A program made the translations under genes and the position numbers. A stretch of DNA of 64,000 nt from Ravibacter sp964559125 (GTDB lineage: Bacteria > Bacteroidota > Bacteroidia > Cytophagales > Spirosomataceae). Positions 16,426 through 25,376 of this stretch are shown one piece after another (the stretch's first letter is position 1; the number at the start of each line of letters is the position of its first letter). The notes beneath the pieces were generated by a model. The model did not search any database and was not told where the DNA came from. It worked only from the letters and a program-made list of their open reading frames with translations. The stretch is taken from the NCBI GenBank assembly GCA_964559125.1, contig CAZLGW010000001.1, positions 1 through 64,000 on the forward strand, given 5' to 3'.

Positions 16426-18255
16426 GTGTTTTCGCGTCAGAAACTTTTTTTTTCTCTCGGAGCCTACTGGCTGGTTTACATGATCGTGATCCGGCTTGTC
16501 TTTTTATTATACAATTACGATTTGTCTGCGGGGCTGCGGTTTCAGGAAATGGGGCTGGCCTTATGGAAGGGCCTGAGGATGGACCTTAGCATTACAGGAT
16601 ATTTCATGCTCCTGTACGGGATCGTACTGACTTTCTCGACCTGGTTTCCCGGGAAATGGTGGAAAGCGACCATCTATTTTGCAACTTTTCTCCTGCTCGG
16701 TTTTTCTGCAGCGCTGGTAGCGGTTGATAATGAGCTTTATCGTCATTGGGGCTTCCGGACCAACAATACGCCCCTGATGTATATCGGGCCGGAGTCATTC
16801 GGAAGTATCAGCCCCTGGATAGCGCTGAAAGGGCTTATTATCTTCTTTTTACTATGGGGTGCTTTCTGGATCCTGTTCAGGAAGACGATCTCTCCCTGCC
16901 TCCATGATTTTTCCGGCGGTACTTCAAAATGGGGTTTTGCCGGCATGCTGCTGCTCACAGCGATGATGATTCTCCCGATACGGGGAAGCCTGACGGTGGC
17001 GCCGATGAATGCGGGATTTGTCTATTTTCACAGTTCGAAGCCCTTTGCCAATCATACAGCCATTAACGTGGTCTGGAATTTCCTTTCCAGCCTGCGTAAG
17101 TCGGCATTGATAAAGTACCCTGAAGATTTCTTTGACAAAGACCGGACTGCTGCGCTCATGGAGGAATTGTATGCCGATACCGCTGCACCTGTCAGGCTGC
17201 TGAAAGTTCAGAAGCCCAATATCCTGGTGGTTGTCCTGGAAGGTTTTACCGCCGATGTTGTAGCAACACTGGGAGGCCTTCCGGATATTACCCCCAACCT
17301 CAACGCGCTTTCTGAGGAAGGAGTGCTTTTTTCGGGGTTCTACGCCAGCGGAGACAGGACCGATAAGGGGTTGGTAAGCATCCTGAGCGGATACCCGGCC
17401 CAAACCCAGACCTCGATAGTGAAGTTTCCTGATAAGACGCAGCGCCTGCCTTCCCTGACCAGGGAACTCAGCGGCCTGGGCTATCACACTTCCTTCCTCT
17501 ATGGCGGAGATGCCGATTTTGCCAATTTCCGTTCCTACCTGTCCAATGTCGGGTTTGACAGGATAACAGACCTGGATGATTTCCCGTCCAGGCTCAATAC
17601 TTCCAAGTGGGGAGTTCACGATCAGTATGTATTTGAAAGGCTTACGAATGAAATAGATACCGCAAAGGCGCCTTTTTTTAAAACAGTACTTACCCTGAGC
17701 AGCCATGAGCCTTTTGACGTACCGGTTAAGCCTTACATCGAAAGGAATGACGAGGAGAGCCTGTATCTGAACTCCTGCCGCTATACAGATGCATGTCTGG
17801 GGAAATTTATGAACGAAGCCAGGAAGCGATCCTGGTGGGATTCCACCCTGGTGGTGATCACCGCTGACCATGGTCATCGTCAACCGGGAAATAAGAGGCT
17901 GGAAGATGAAAGAAGGTTCAGGATACCGCTTGTCCTCTCGGGAGGAGCGCTGACAATCGATTCGCTGGTAATCGACAGGATAGGCGGCCAGACCGATATA
18001 GCCAATACACTTTTAAGCCAGCTAACCGGGAAAAAACGTATATTTGGTTTCAGCAAAGATCTTTTAAGCCCCGGGGCCGCTTCTTTTGCCGCATTTTTTT
18101 TTCAGAATGGGTACGGGTTCGTGCTGCCGGGGAAACAGTTGATTTATGATCATGAGGGAAAGAATTTCGTAGTGAATTCAGGCGGGGACAGCAGTGCAGA
18201 AGAAATTAGTAAAGCCTACCAGCAGGCGGTTTTCAGTGATTATAATGCAAGGTAG
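16426..18255 (+). CDS. LTA synthase family membrane sulfatase (phosphoglycerol transferase-like)
   Basis: A 609-residue protein with about five N-terminal membrane helices (to about residue 195) and a periplasmic sulfatase-fold domain from about 265. Visible metal-site and catalytic segments are NILVVVLEGFTADVV, then GDRTDKGLVSILSGYPAQ where Thr is the likely nucleophile, LSSHEPFDVP, and VVITADHGHRQPGN. In Gram-negative bacteria such enzymes move phosphoglycerol or phosphoethanolamine onto envelope glycans or lipids; the acceptor here is unknown. The start must be GTG, since a stop lies four codons upstream and no in-frame ATG precedes the first helix. It reads divergently from mrpA. Confidence 0.88.
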   Translation: MFSRQKLFFSLGAYWLVYMIVIRLVFLLYNYDLSAGLRFQEMGLALWKGLRMDLSITGYFMLLYGIVLTFSTWFPGKWWKATIYFATFLLLGFSAALVAVDNELYRHWGFRTNNTPLMYIGPESFGSISPWIALKGLIIFFLLWGAFWILFRKTISPCLHDFSGGTSKWGFAGMLLLTAMMILPIRGSLTVAPMNAGFVYFHSSKPFANHTAINVVWNFLSSLRKSALIKYPEDFFDKDRTAALMEELYADTAAPVRLLKVQKPNILVVVLEGFTADVVATLGGLPDITPNLNALSEEGVLFSGFYASGDRTDKGLVSILSGYPAQTQTSIVKFPDKTQRLPSLTRELSGLGYHTSFLYGGDADFANFRSYLSNVGFDRITDLDDFPSRLNTSKWGVHDQYVFERLTNEIDTAKAPFFKTVLTLSSHEPFDVPVKPYIERNDEESLYLNSCRYTDACLGKFMNEARKRSWWDSTLVVITADHGHRQPGNKRLEDERRFRIPLVLSGGALTIDSLVIDRIGGQTDIANTLLSQLTGKKRIFGFSKDLLSPGAASFAAFFFQNGYGFVLPGKQLIYDHEGKNFVVNSGGDSSAEEISKAYQQAVFSDYNAR

Positions 18256-18325
18256 GTGCAGGAGAAAGGATGAGGGGGAGTAGAATAGAATTTTTATGCC
18301 CGGATATATTCCAGATACTGTCAGT

Positions 18326-19357
18326 ATGAAATCGTCAGCAGGATTTGCAACCAGGCTGGTATGGCTGGTTTTTATTTTATCAGGAAATGCTTTGCCGGCA
18401 TTTACGCAGCTTCCTACCCTTGGAAAGGTAGCTTATATCGATAAGAGTTTTGAGCAAATGATAGCCCGGGACGCAGTTATCGAGGTACTGGCCGGAGGGT
18501 TCACCTGGACGGAAGGCCCGGTCTGGAGTAAGGAACGGGGAAGTCTCCTGTTCAGTGATGTTCCCGGCAATACTATTTTCGAATGGAAGGAAAAGGGCGG
18601 GGTTTCGATATTCTTAAAACCGTCGGGGTATACCGGGATAGGGGCATATAGCGACGAGCCCGGGTCGAACGGGCTGATGATCGATTCGAACGGCAACCTG
18701 GTCGCCTGCGAGCACGGCGACCGGCGCGTAAGCGCCATGTCGCTGGTGAAAGGCGGGAAGCGTACAATTTCGGATAATTATCAAGGGAAGAGACTGAATA
18801 GTCCCAATGACGCGGCGGAGCATCCGGCTTCGAAGGAAATTTATTTTACAGACCCACCTTACGGGTTGGAGAAGAAAGCCGGTGATCCTGCAAGGGAGAT
18901 CGATGTTTGTGGTGTTTACCGCGTAAAAGGATCGGGTGAGACCGAGCTCCTGATTTCCGATCTCAGCCGCCCCAACGGTATTGCGTTTTCGCCTGACGGA
19001 AAGACGCTTTACGTGGCTGTTTCTGACCCGGAAAGGGCGGTTATCATGTCCTACCCGGTTCTTGGGGATGGAGGAACAGGCGAAGGGAAAGTCCTTTTTG
19101 ATGCCACTCCGATGGTAAAACAGGGAATGCCCGGCCTCCCCGACGGGCTGAAAACCGACAGCCGCGGCAATATATGGACGACCGGGCCGGGTGGTGTGCT
19201 TGTGCTGTCGCCTTCAGGTAAACTCCTGGGCAGGATCGAGACGGGTCGCCCCACCGCCAATTGCGCATGGGGAGACGACGGAAGCACTTTATACATCACC
19301 GCGCAGCATTACCTCTGCCGTATCCGGACACAGGCTAAGGGTGCCGGCTGGAAGTGA
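18326..19357 (+). CDS. SMP-30/gluconolactonase family beta-propeller protein, exported
   Basis: A 343-residue six-bladed propeller likely to hydrolyse a sugar lactone in the periplasm. I chose the ATG at 18326 because it is followed by a good signal peptide (KSSAGFATRLVWLVFILSG, ending AFTQ); an ATG at 18296 would add ten residues before it. Metal-site and family segments include TWTEGPVW, NGLMIDSNGNLVACEHGDRR, LNSPNDAAEH, FTDPPYGL, LSRPNGIAFSPDGKTLYVAV and GLPDGLKTDSRGNIWTTGPG. It follows the sulfatase gene by 70 bp; whether they share a message is unclear. The exact substrate cannot be read from sequence. Confidence 0.9.
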   Translation: MKSSAGFATRLVWLVFILSGNALPAFTQLPTLGKVAYIDKSFEQMIARDAVIEVLAGGFTWTEGPVWSKERGSLLFSDVPGNTIFEWKEKGGVSIFLKPSGYTGIGAYSDEPGSNGLMIDSNGNLVACEHGDRRVSAMSLVKGGKRTISDNYQGKRLNSPNDAAEHPASKEIYFTDPPYGLEKKAGDPAREIDVCGVYRVKGSGETELLISDLSRPNGIAFSPDGKTLYVAVSDPERAVIMSYPVLGDGGTGEGKVLFDATPMVKQGMPGLPDGLKTDSRGNIWTTGPGGVLVLSPSGKLLGRIETGRPTANCAWGDDGSTLYITAQHYLCRIRTQAKGAGWK

Positions 19358-19379
19358 TTTTTTTGCGAAAGGGGCTGTA

Positions 19380-19409
19380 TTGAATATTCATGAAAGACGG
19401 CTAATTTTG
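19380..19409 (+). promoter_or_regulatory. Promoter of the PBP2-RodA operon (TTG, 19 nt, TAATTTTG)
   Basis: TTG at 19380-19382 and TAATTTTG at 19402-19409 are separated by 19 nt, matching the primary Bacteroidota promoter. The expected start of transcription, near 19416, leaves a leader of about 34 nt before the ATG at 19450. Confidence 0.68.
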
Positions 19410-19449
19410 TAGTTAATTTAAGTGGGAGTTACGGGTTTAGCAGAGCTGC

Positions 19450-21429
19450 ATGCAGGAGAATCGTCATCTTTTTATCATCTGGGGAGCACTTTTGATAGGA
19501 GTCATTTACCTGGCACGACTCTTTTCCCTGCAGGTGCTTGATGAAAGCTATGCGATAGAATCATCCGCCAATTCAATCAAGAAAATAATAGAAATACCGG
19601 CACGCGGGCAGATTTACGACCGTTACGGGAATCTCATTGTCTACAATACGCCTGTTTACGACCTGGTAGTGACTCCCTATAAAACCAAGGTACGGGATAC
19701 GCTGCGGCTCTGCAGGGCTTTGGGTATAGAACGCTGGGAATTCGATAGCCTGATGACTGCGGCAAAGGATTATTCGCGTGTAAAGCCGTCGCTTTTTTTA
19801 AGGCAGTTATCGAAGGAGGAATTTGCCCGGATACAGGACATTATGGTAGATTACCCGGGCTTCGAGTTTGAGAGAAGCTCGGTAAGGACCTATACTACGG
19901 CAAGTATGGCCAATGCTTTAGGTTATGTAAGCGAAATTTCGAGAAAACAACTGGATGCGCAGGAAGAGCCGTTTTACAGAAAAGGCGACTATATAGGGCA
20001 GACAGGCCTTGAAAAGTTCTATGAGAAGGAGCTGAGGGGAAAACGCGGTACTAAATTCGTGATGGTCAACGTAAAAGGGATGCGGAAGGGGTCATGGAAA
20101 AACGGGGAGCTCGACACTTCTTCCGTGGTAGGCCAGAACCTTTACACAGGCATAGACCTGATGGTGCAGCAATATGCCGACAGTCTCCTGGTGAACAAGG
20201 TAGGCAGCGTGGTGGCCATTGAGCCCAAAACCGGGCAGATCATAGCCATCGCCTCTTCGCCTACGTACGATCCCCGGATGCTCTCGAACCGGTCATTTTC
20301 AAAGAACTATCTTGAGCTTTACCGGAATCCTTACCGTCCGCTGTTTAACCGGGCCGTGATGTCGAGCTACCGGCCTGGCTCCACTTTTAAGCTCGTACAG
20401 GCGCTGGTGGCTTTACAGGAAGGTGTAATTACCGCCGGGACAGGCTTTGCTCATGGCAGTGCACCCATGAAATGCCACGGGCACCCACACATAGCATCGG
20501 TGGCTATGGGAGTACAGCATTCCTGCAATCCCTACTTTTATCACGTGTTCAGAAAGGTACTGTACGACAACGACGAAACCAATAGTTTTACGGCTTCCGC
20601 AACAGGTCTGAGCCGGTGGCACGAAGTCGCCAAAAGATTCAGCATGGGTGAAAAGCTGGGCGTGGATCTGCCCAGCGAATTCAAAGGAAACCTGCCTGAT
20701 GATAAATACTACGACAAGCAATACGGGAAAGGGAAATGGAAATTCTCTAATATCTACTCCGTGAGCATCGGGGAGGGAGAACTTCTGACCAATCCTGTCA
20801 AGCTGGCCAATCTGGCGGCTACTATTGCCAACAAGGGGTATTTTTATACACCGCATATCGTAGCAGGGATCGGGACTCAGGATGGCAAACCGCTTCCGCA
20901 ATACCAGGAAAGGCATGAGACGGGAATAGCCCGGCAGCATTATGAAACGGTGATAGAGGGTATGAAAGGGGCGGTTGTAAGAGGTACAGTACCGGCATTT
21001 GCCCAGTTGAGAAGCGGCATCGTCAGCGCCGGAAAGACCGGGACTTCGCAGAATCCGAGAGGAGAGGATAACTCGATCTTTATTGCCTTCGCACCGGTCG
21101 ATGATCCGAAGATAGCCATTGCGGTAATCGTGGAATTTTCGGGATTTGGAGGCTCGCACGCGGCCCCTATTGCTAATTTGCTGATGGAGAGGTATCTGAA
21201 GCGTGAGACTATCAGCAAGTCTGTGGAAGCGTATGTGCTTAGAAAAAATTACCTGCCTAATTATGTTTTCCCCAGAGGTACGGTCCTCCCGAAAGTGGAG
21301 GGGCGGAAAGATTCCGTCAGGAAAACTTCACCCTACTCAGCCCCTCTTGCGACACGAAGGGATACCCTCAAAAGGGTTGGGTTAAGGAGGACGGATGAAA
21401 ATAAAGAAGATCTGAAAAAAGGAATCTGA
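19450..21429 (+). CDS. mrdA: Penicillin-binding protein 2 (cell-elongation transpeptidase)
   Basis: A 659-residue class B penicillin-binding protein that cross-links peptidoglycan during elongation. One N-terminal membrane helix (FIIWGALLIGVIYLARLFSL) anchors it, then the dimerisation domain with IPARGQIYDRYGNLIVYN. The transpeptidase motifs are all intact: S311-TFK, S358-C-N360 and K529-TG. The C-terminal tail after about residue 590 is basic and low in complexity. The stop codon touches the ATG of rodA directly, so the transpeptidase and its glycosyltransferase partner are made together. In many bacteria mreBCD come first; here they are not adjacent. Confidence 0.96.
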   Translation: MQENRHLFIIWGALLIGVIYLARLFSLQVLDESYAIESSANSIKKIIEIPARGQIYDRYGNLIVYNTPVYDLVVTPYKTKVRDTLRLCRALGIERWEFDSLMTAAKDYSRVKPSLFLRQLSKEEFARIQDIMVDYPGFEFERSSVRTYTTASMANALGYVSEISRKQLDAQEEPFYRKGDYIGQTGLEKFYEKELRGKRGTKFVMVNVKGMRKGSWKNGELDTSSVVGQNLYTGIDLMVQQYADSLLVNKVGSVVAIEPKTGQIIAIASSPTYDPRMLSNRSFSKNYLELYRNPYRPLFNRAVMSSYRPGSTFKLVQALVALQEGVITAGTGFAHGSAPMKCHGHPHIASVAMGVQHSCNPYFYHVFRKVLYDNDETNSFTASATGLSRWHEVAKRFSMGEKLGVDLPSEFKGNLPDDKYYDKQYGKGKWKFSNIYSVSIGEGELLTNPVKLANLAATIANKGYFYTPHIVAGIGTQDGKPLPQYQERHETGIARQHYETVIEGMKGAVVRGTVPAFAQLRSGIVSAGKTGTSQNPRGEDNSIFIAFAPVDDPKIAIAVIVEFSGFGGSHAAPIANLLMERYLKRETISKSVEAYVLRKNYLPNYVFPRGTVLPKVEGRKDSVRKTSPYSAPLATRRDTLKRVGLRRTDENKEDLKKGI

Positions 21430-22704
21430 ATGGCGGAGCGCAGCAAATATGTTTTCGGTAATATCGACTGGCTGGTATTGCTCCTTTATGCTTCCTGCGT
21501 GATCATGGGATGGTTCAATATCTATGCGGTCGTATATACGCCCGAAAACCCTATGAGTATGTTCGACCTGTCTTACCGGTCAGGGCAGCAGTTGCTTTGG
21601 ATAGGGACGGCCAGTATCCTGATTATCGCGATCCTGGTAGTCGACCATAAATTTTATGACACTTTCGCCTATGTGATATATGGGGTGATGATCCTGGCGC
21701 TGATCGCAGTGTTATTTATGGCAGGCGATATAAAAGGCTCCAGGTCATGGATCAAGCTGGGCTCGTTTTCGCTTCAACCGGCAGAATTTGCCAAGCTTGG
21801 CACCAGTCTGGCGCTCGCAAAATACCTCGGAGATCCTACGCTGAAGCTGCAGCATTGGAAAGATTACCGGGTAATTGCGCTTATTATCGGTTTGCCGGCA
21901 GTGCTGATCTTACTTTCCAATGAGACCGGAACAGCCCTTGTATTCGCTTCTTTCCTGATCATGCTGTACCGCGAAGGCCTGCCGGGTATTATTCTGGTGA
22001 TAGGCATCGTGATGGCTGCTCTCCTGGTCATAACCCTGTTGGTAAACAAGTGGTTTGTGGTCGGTGGGATTATTGTGCTTGTTGCGCTCGCGATCTTCCT
22101 GATGTCTAAAATGGCGCGCAGGAGAGGAGGCGCGCTGACCAGCATCCTGTTTGGGGTAGGGATGATCATCACGGTGCTGGGAGTGGATTTCTTCATGAAT
22201 GACGTGCTGCAGAAACATCAGCGGAACAGGATTATGGTACTGATCGATCCGTATTCCGATCCGCAGGGCGACGGATGGAATGTCATCCAGTCGAAAATCG
22301 CTATCGGCTCGGGCGGTATGTTAGGCAAAGGGTTTCTCCAGGGAACCCAGACGAAGTTTGATTTTGTGCCCGAGCAGGATACGGATTTTATATTCTGCAC
22401 GGTGGGGGAGGAGCATGGTTTTATAGGGGCGCTGGTCGTTGTCGGCCTTTTTCTGGGGCTGGTTTCGCGCCTTATCATATTGGCGGAGCGACAGCGGACC
22501 CGTTTTGGAAGAGTATATGGCTATTGTGTGGCTGGTATATTCCTGTTTCATTTTATAGTGAATATCGGGATGACCATAGGAGTGATGCCGGTTATCGGTA
22601 TCCCGCTGCCTTTTTTTAGCTACGGAGGTTCGTCCCTTTGGGGATTTACCATCCTTTTGTTTATTTTTCTGAAGATTGACGCGCAAAAGCCGTTTGCGCT
22701 GTAG
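21430..22704 (+). CDS. rodA: RodA, SEDS peptidoglycan glycosyltransferase
   Basis: A 424-residue polytopic SEDS protein that polymerises lipid II in the elongasome with PBP2, which is encoded immediately upstream. Recognised segments are GSRSWIKLGSFSLQPAEFAK, SNETGTALVFASFLIMLYRE, the late QPAE- and GGMLGKGFLQGTQTKFDFVP-type motif, EQDTDFIFCTVGEEHGFIGA, and IPLPFFSYGGSSLWG near the end. About ten membrane helices are expected. A middle segment (about residues 190-260) is longer than in many RodA proteins and includes the basic patch KMARRRGG. ATG follows the PBP2 stop without spacing. Confidence 0.95.
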   Translation: MAERSKYVFGNIDWLVLLLYASCVIMGWFNIYAVVYTPENPMSMFDLSYRSGQQLLWIGTASILIIAILVVDHKFYDTFAYVIYGVMILALIAVLFMAGDIKGSRSWIKLGSFSLQPAEFAKLGTSLALAKYLGDPTLKLQHWKDYRVIALIIGLPAVLILLSNETGTALVFASFLIMLYREGLPGIILVIGIVMAALLVITLLVNKWFVVGGIIVLVALAIFLMSKMARRRGGALTSILFGVGMIITVLGVDFFMNDVLQKHQRNRIMVLIDPYSDPQGDGWNVIQSKIAIGSGGMLGKGFLQGTQTKFDFVPEQDTDFIFCTVGEEHGFIGALVVVGLFLGLVSRLIILAERQRTRFGRVYGYCVAGIFLFHFIVNIGMTIGVMPVIGIPLPFFSYGGSSLWGFTILLFIFLKIDAQKPFAL

Positions 22705-22715
22705 CCTTTCTTTTT

Positions 22716-23519
22716 ATGATCATATCGTTTATTGGTGCGGGAAATGTTGGATGGCATCTGGCACAGGCCTTTGAAGGAGCCGGGCATATTATTGCAGAGG
22801 TTTACAGCAGGGACCCGCAGAATGCGAGATTACTGGCCTCCCAGCTATATGATTGCCATATCCAGCCCGACCTGAACCTTGCCGACAGCGAAGCTCAATT
22901 GATAGTGCTCGCAGTTCCCGACCAGGTGCTGGAAAGCGTGCTCGAAAGGATTGTGTTTCCGCCCAGAGCCATGGTTGTCAATACTTCAGGCTCCAGGTCG
23001 ATGCATGAGCTGAGGCAGTTTACTGAGGTTTATAGCGATGTCCCGGTGCGGGTGGGCGTACTCTATCCTTTGCAGACCTTTACAAAGGAGGATACCATTG
23101 ATTATTCGACCCTGCCTTTCTGTGTGGAAGCAGCCGATGAAGAAATGGAAGATACCCTGGTAAAGCTGACGCAGACAGTCAGCAATGTTGTCTACCGGAT
23201 GGACTCTGAAGAAAGGCGAATATTGCATATAGCGGCTACTATAGCCAACAATTTCAGCAATCACCTTTATTCGATCGCACACGATCTGCTGGAAATACAT
23301 CATATAGAGTTTGATATCCTGAAGCCTCTGCTGGAGCAAACGGTCCGGAAGTCGCTTTCAATCGGGGATCCTGCTAAAGGGCAGACCGGGTTGGCAGTGC
23401 GCGGTGACTGGGAGACGATCACGAAACACCTGGCGATACTGCAGGAGATCAACCCCGAATGGGCCACGTTGTACAGGTCGCTGAGCGAGAGTATAAGATC
23501 GAAGCACTATTATGATTGA
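22716..23519 (+). CDS. Rossmann-like and DUF2520 domain protein
   Basis: A 267-residue protein with an N-terminal NAD(P)-binding fold starting MIISFIGAGNVGWHLAQAFE (GxGxxG-type glycine motif) and a C-terminal all-helical DUF2520 domain (AATIANNFSNHLYSIAHDLL). The layout is like that of short-chain 6-phosphogluconate or F420-dependent NADP oxidoreductase relatives. No substrate is established for this group in Bacteroidota. It begins 11 bp after rodA and could be the third gene of that transcript. It is conserved beside kdsC-like genes in related genomes as far as I remember, which hints at a housekeeping role. Confidence 0.85.
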   Translation: MIISFIGAGNVGWHLAQAFEGAGHIIAEVYSRDPQNARLLASQLYDCHIQPDLNLADSEAQLIVLAVPDQVLESVLERIVFPPRAMVVNTSGSRSMHELRQFTEVYSDVPVRVGVLYPLQTFTKEDTIDYSTLPFCVEAADEEMEDTLVKLTQTVSNVVYRMDSEERRILHIAATIANNFSNHLYSIAHDLLEIHHIEFDILKPLLEQTVRKSLSIGDPAKGQTGLAVRGDWETITKHLAILQEINPEWATLYRSLSESIRSKHYYD

Positions 23520-23621
23520 TTATTGGACAATGAGCTATTATTGCGGTAATGTAGCCTTCGTGTCAATACATCGTCACATCAGCTAGTCATTACATTATAT
23601 CACATCACAAATTCTTGTCCA

Positions 23622-24152
23622 ATGACCCCAAACCTCTCAGAAGTATTTAAAAAGATTACCACCTTCATATTCGATATCGACGGTGTTATGACGGATTGCG
23701 GTGTGCTGGCCCTGGAAAGCGGTGAGCAGCCCAGATCCTTTAATGTCAGGGACGGCTACGGTATCAACAGGGCTTTAAAGATGGGCTACCGGGTGGCCAT
23801 TTTATCTGCTCAGAACCAGGTAGGAGTCAGGAAGCGGCTCGATTACCTGGGTGTTACGGAAGTTTTTATGGGCGCTTCGCCTGACGGTAAACTACCGATT
23901 TTCAAGAAATACCTTGCCGACAATAACCTGAGCAAAGACGAGGTGATATTTATGGGCGACGATATACCCGACTATGAAGTGATGCTCATGGACGGGGTGG
24001 TAAGCGCCTGTCCTGCCGACTCCGTAGAGGAGGTGCTGAAAGCCGCCACCTATATTTCCCCGGCGAAAGGAGGACAGGGGGCTGTCAGAGATCTTATAGA
24101 GCAGGTGATGAAAGCACAGGGCAAATGGCTGGCGTGGATACCGGCCGAGTAA
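23622..24152 (+). CDS. KdsC-like HAD phosphatase (YrbI family)
   Basis: A 176-residue C0-type HAD phosphatase without a cap domain. Motif I is FDIDGVMTD with Asp18 as nucleophile and Asp20 as acid/base, motif II lies at ILSAQ, motif III is the lysine of PDGKLPIFKKY, and motif IV is GDDIPDYEVM. KdsC releases phosphate from KDO-8-phosphate on the way to lipopolysaccharide core, acting as a tetramer in the cytoplasm. The length and tail fit, but SAQNQ replaces the usual SGR at motif II, so a related sugar phosphate is possible. It is separated from the gene before by 102 bp and is followed one base later by sbcD. Confidence 0.85.
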   Translation: MTPNLSEVFKKITTFIFDIDGVMTDCGVLALESGEQPRSFNVRDGYGINRALKMGYRVAILSAQNQVGVRKRLDYLGVTEVFMGASPDGKLPIFKKYLADNNLSKDEVIFMGDDIPDYEVMLMDGVVSACPADSVEEVLKAATYISPAKGGQGAVRDLIEQVMKAQGKWLAWIPAE

Positions 24153-24153
24153 A

Positions 24154-25365
24154 ATGGCAAAGGTAAAAGTACTACATACGGCCGACTGGCATATAGGGAA
24201 ACATCTTCATAAATACAGCCTTGAAGAAGACCACAGGCTTTTTTTCGACTGGCTTTATGATGAAATAAAAGCCCGGGAAATCGACCTGCTCCTTGTTTCG
24301 GGCGACGTGTTTGATACCGCCTTCCCTTCTAATGTTTCGCTGGGAACGTATTACGGGTTCCTGACCAGGTTGCTGGACCAGAAGTGCAGGATTATCCTGA
24401 CAGGAGGTAACCACGACTCTCCCGGCGTATTGAATGCGCCTCGGGACATCCTGTCTCATCTGAAAATAAACGTGGTGGGAGATGTTACCGGTTTTCCGGA
24501 TGCAGCCTATTTTGCTTTCCCTGAATGGAAAATTGCGGTAGGCGCCGTGCCTTATCTCCGGGATGCCGATTTAAGAAAATCGGTTTCGGGAGCGGGCTAT
24601 GAGGATCGTGCTATGCTCATACGGGAAGGGATCGCAAAGCACTACATTGGAATAAAGGAATATCACGAAGAGCAATACCCGGAGTTTGGCCTGATCGGTA
24701 TGGGGCATCTTTTTGTGGCCGGGGCCGAAATGTCGGAAAGCGAAAGGGACATCCACGTGGTGGGTAACCTGGCTGCATTCGGAAATGAGCATTTTCCCCC
24801 CGGATTTTGCTATATGGCATTGGGACATATTCATAAACCACAGAAAATAAGTGAAAATGTAAGATATTCCGGGTCTCCGATCCCGCTTAGCTTCAGCGAA
24901 CGGAAAGATCCCAAGTATGTGATCGAGCTGCAGTTCGAGGAAGGGCTGCTCGTGGGGACAGAAACGGTTCCCGTCCCTGCCGCCAGGGAGCTTTGCAGCT
25001 TCTCCGGAAGCCTTGACCGGGTATGGGAGCAGCTTAGCTGCTATCAATCGCAGACGATCCTGGAACCACTTGTGGAGGTTAACGTTACAGAACCGGAGTA
25101 TGATCCGGAGAAGAGCCTGCGCTTTGAGCTGATGCTGCGTGAATTTGAAAAATCTTCTTTCCGGATTGTCAAGCCGAGACTTACTTTCGAGAACCGGCGG
25201 AAGGATGCCGCAGATCTGTTTGCGACCGGCACCGAAATAGAGGATCTTTCGCCCCGGCAGGTTTTTTTGAAAAGAATGGAAAACGAAGCGTTGTCGGGCG
25301 AGGTGCGGGAGACTTTGCTGGAGGCTTTCGAAGAATTGCTGGGGGCTATGGAATCTTCTGAATAA
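24154..25365 (+). CDS. sbcD: Exonuclease SbcCD, nuclease subunit SbcD
   Basis: A 403-residue Mre11-type calcineurin-like nuclease. The metal motifs are all present: ADWHIG (Asp11, His13), VSGDVFDTAFPS, TGGNHDSPGV, MGHLFVAGAE and ALGHIHKPQ. With SbcC it cuts hairpins and opens protein-blocked DNA ends. The C-terminal capping region (about 270-403) is less conserved, ending in acidic residues. It begins one base after the KdsC-like gene stop and 11 bp before sbcC, so the three may be co-transcribed. Confidence 0.95.
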   Translation: MAKVKVLHTADWHIGKHLHKYSLEEDHRLFFDWLYDEIKAREIDLLLVSGDVFDTAFPSNVSLGTYYGFLTRLLDQKCRIILTGGNHDSPGVLNAPRDILSHLKINVVGDVTGFPDAAYFAFPEWKIAVGAVPYLRDADLRKSVSGAGYEDRAMLIREGIAKHYIGIKEYHEEQYPEFGLIGMGHLFVAGAEMSESERDIHVVGNLAAFGNEHFPPGFCYMALGHIHKPQKISENVRYSGSPIPLSFSERKDPKYVIELQFEEGLLVGTETVPVPAARELCSFSGSLDRVWEQLSCYQSQTILEPLVEVNVTEPEYDPEKSLRFELMLREFEKSSFRIVKPRLTFENRRKDAADLFATGTEIEDLSPRQVFLKRMENEALSGEVRETLLEAFEELLGAMESSE

Positions 25366-25376
25366 GTATACGGTTT

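Noticed and set aside
16924..17883. 319-codon open frame antisense to the membrane sulfatase gene
   Set aside because: It is the mirror of a conserved catalytic domain; the high GC third positions of the real gene keep the opposite frame open. No domain, start signal or signal peptide of its own.
20413..21159. 248-codon frame antisense to PBP2
   Set aside because: It lies opposite the transpeptidase motifs; no evidence for translation.
23522..23623. Inverted repeat ATTGGACAA/TTGTCCAAT around the gap before the KdsC-like gene
   Set aside because: Nine base pairs with an 84-nt spacer and overlapping the start codon; too short and distant to call an operator.
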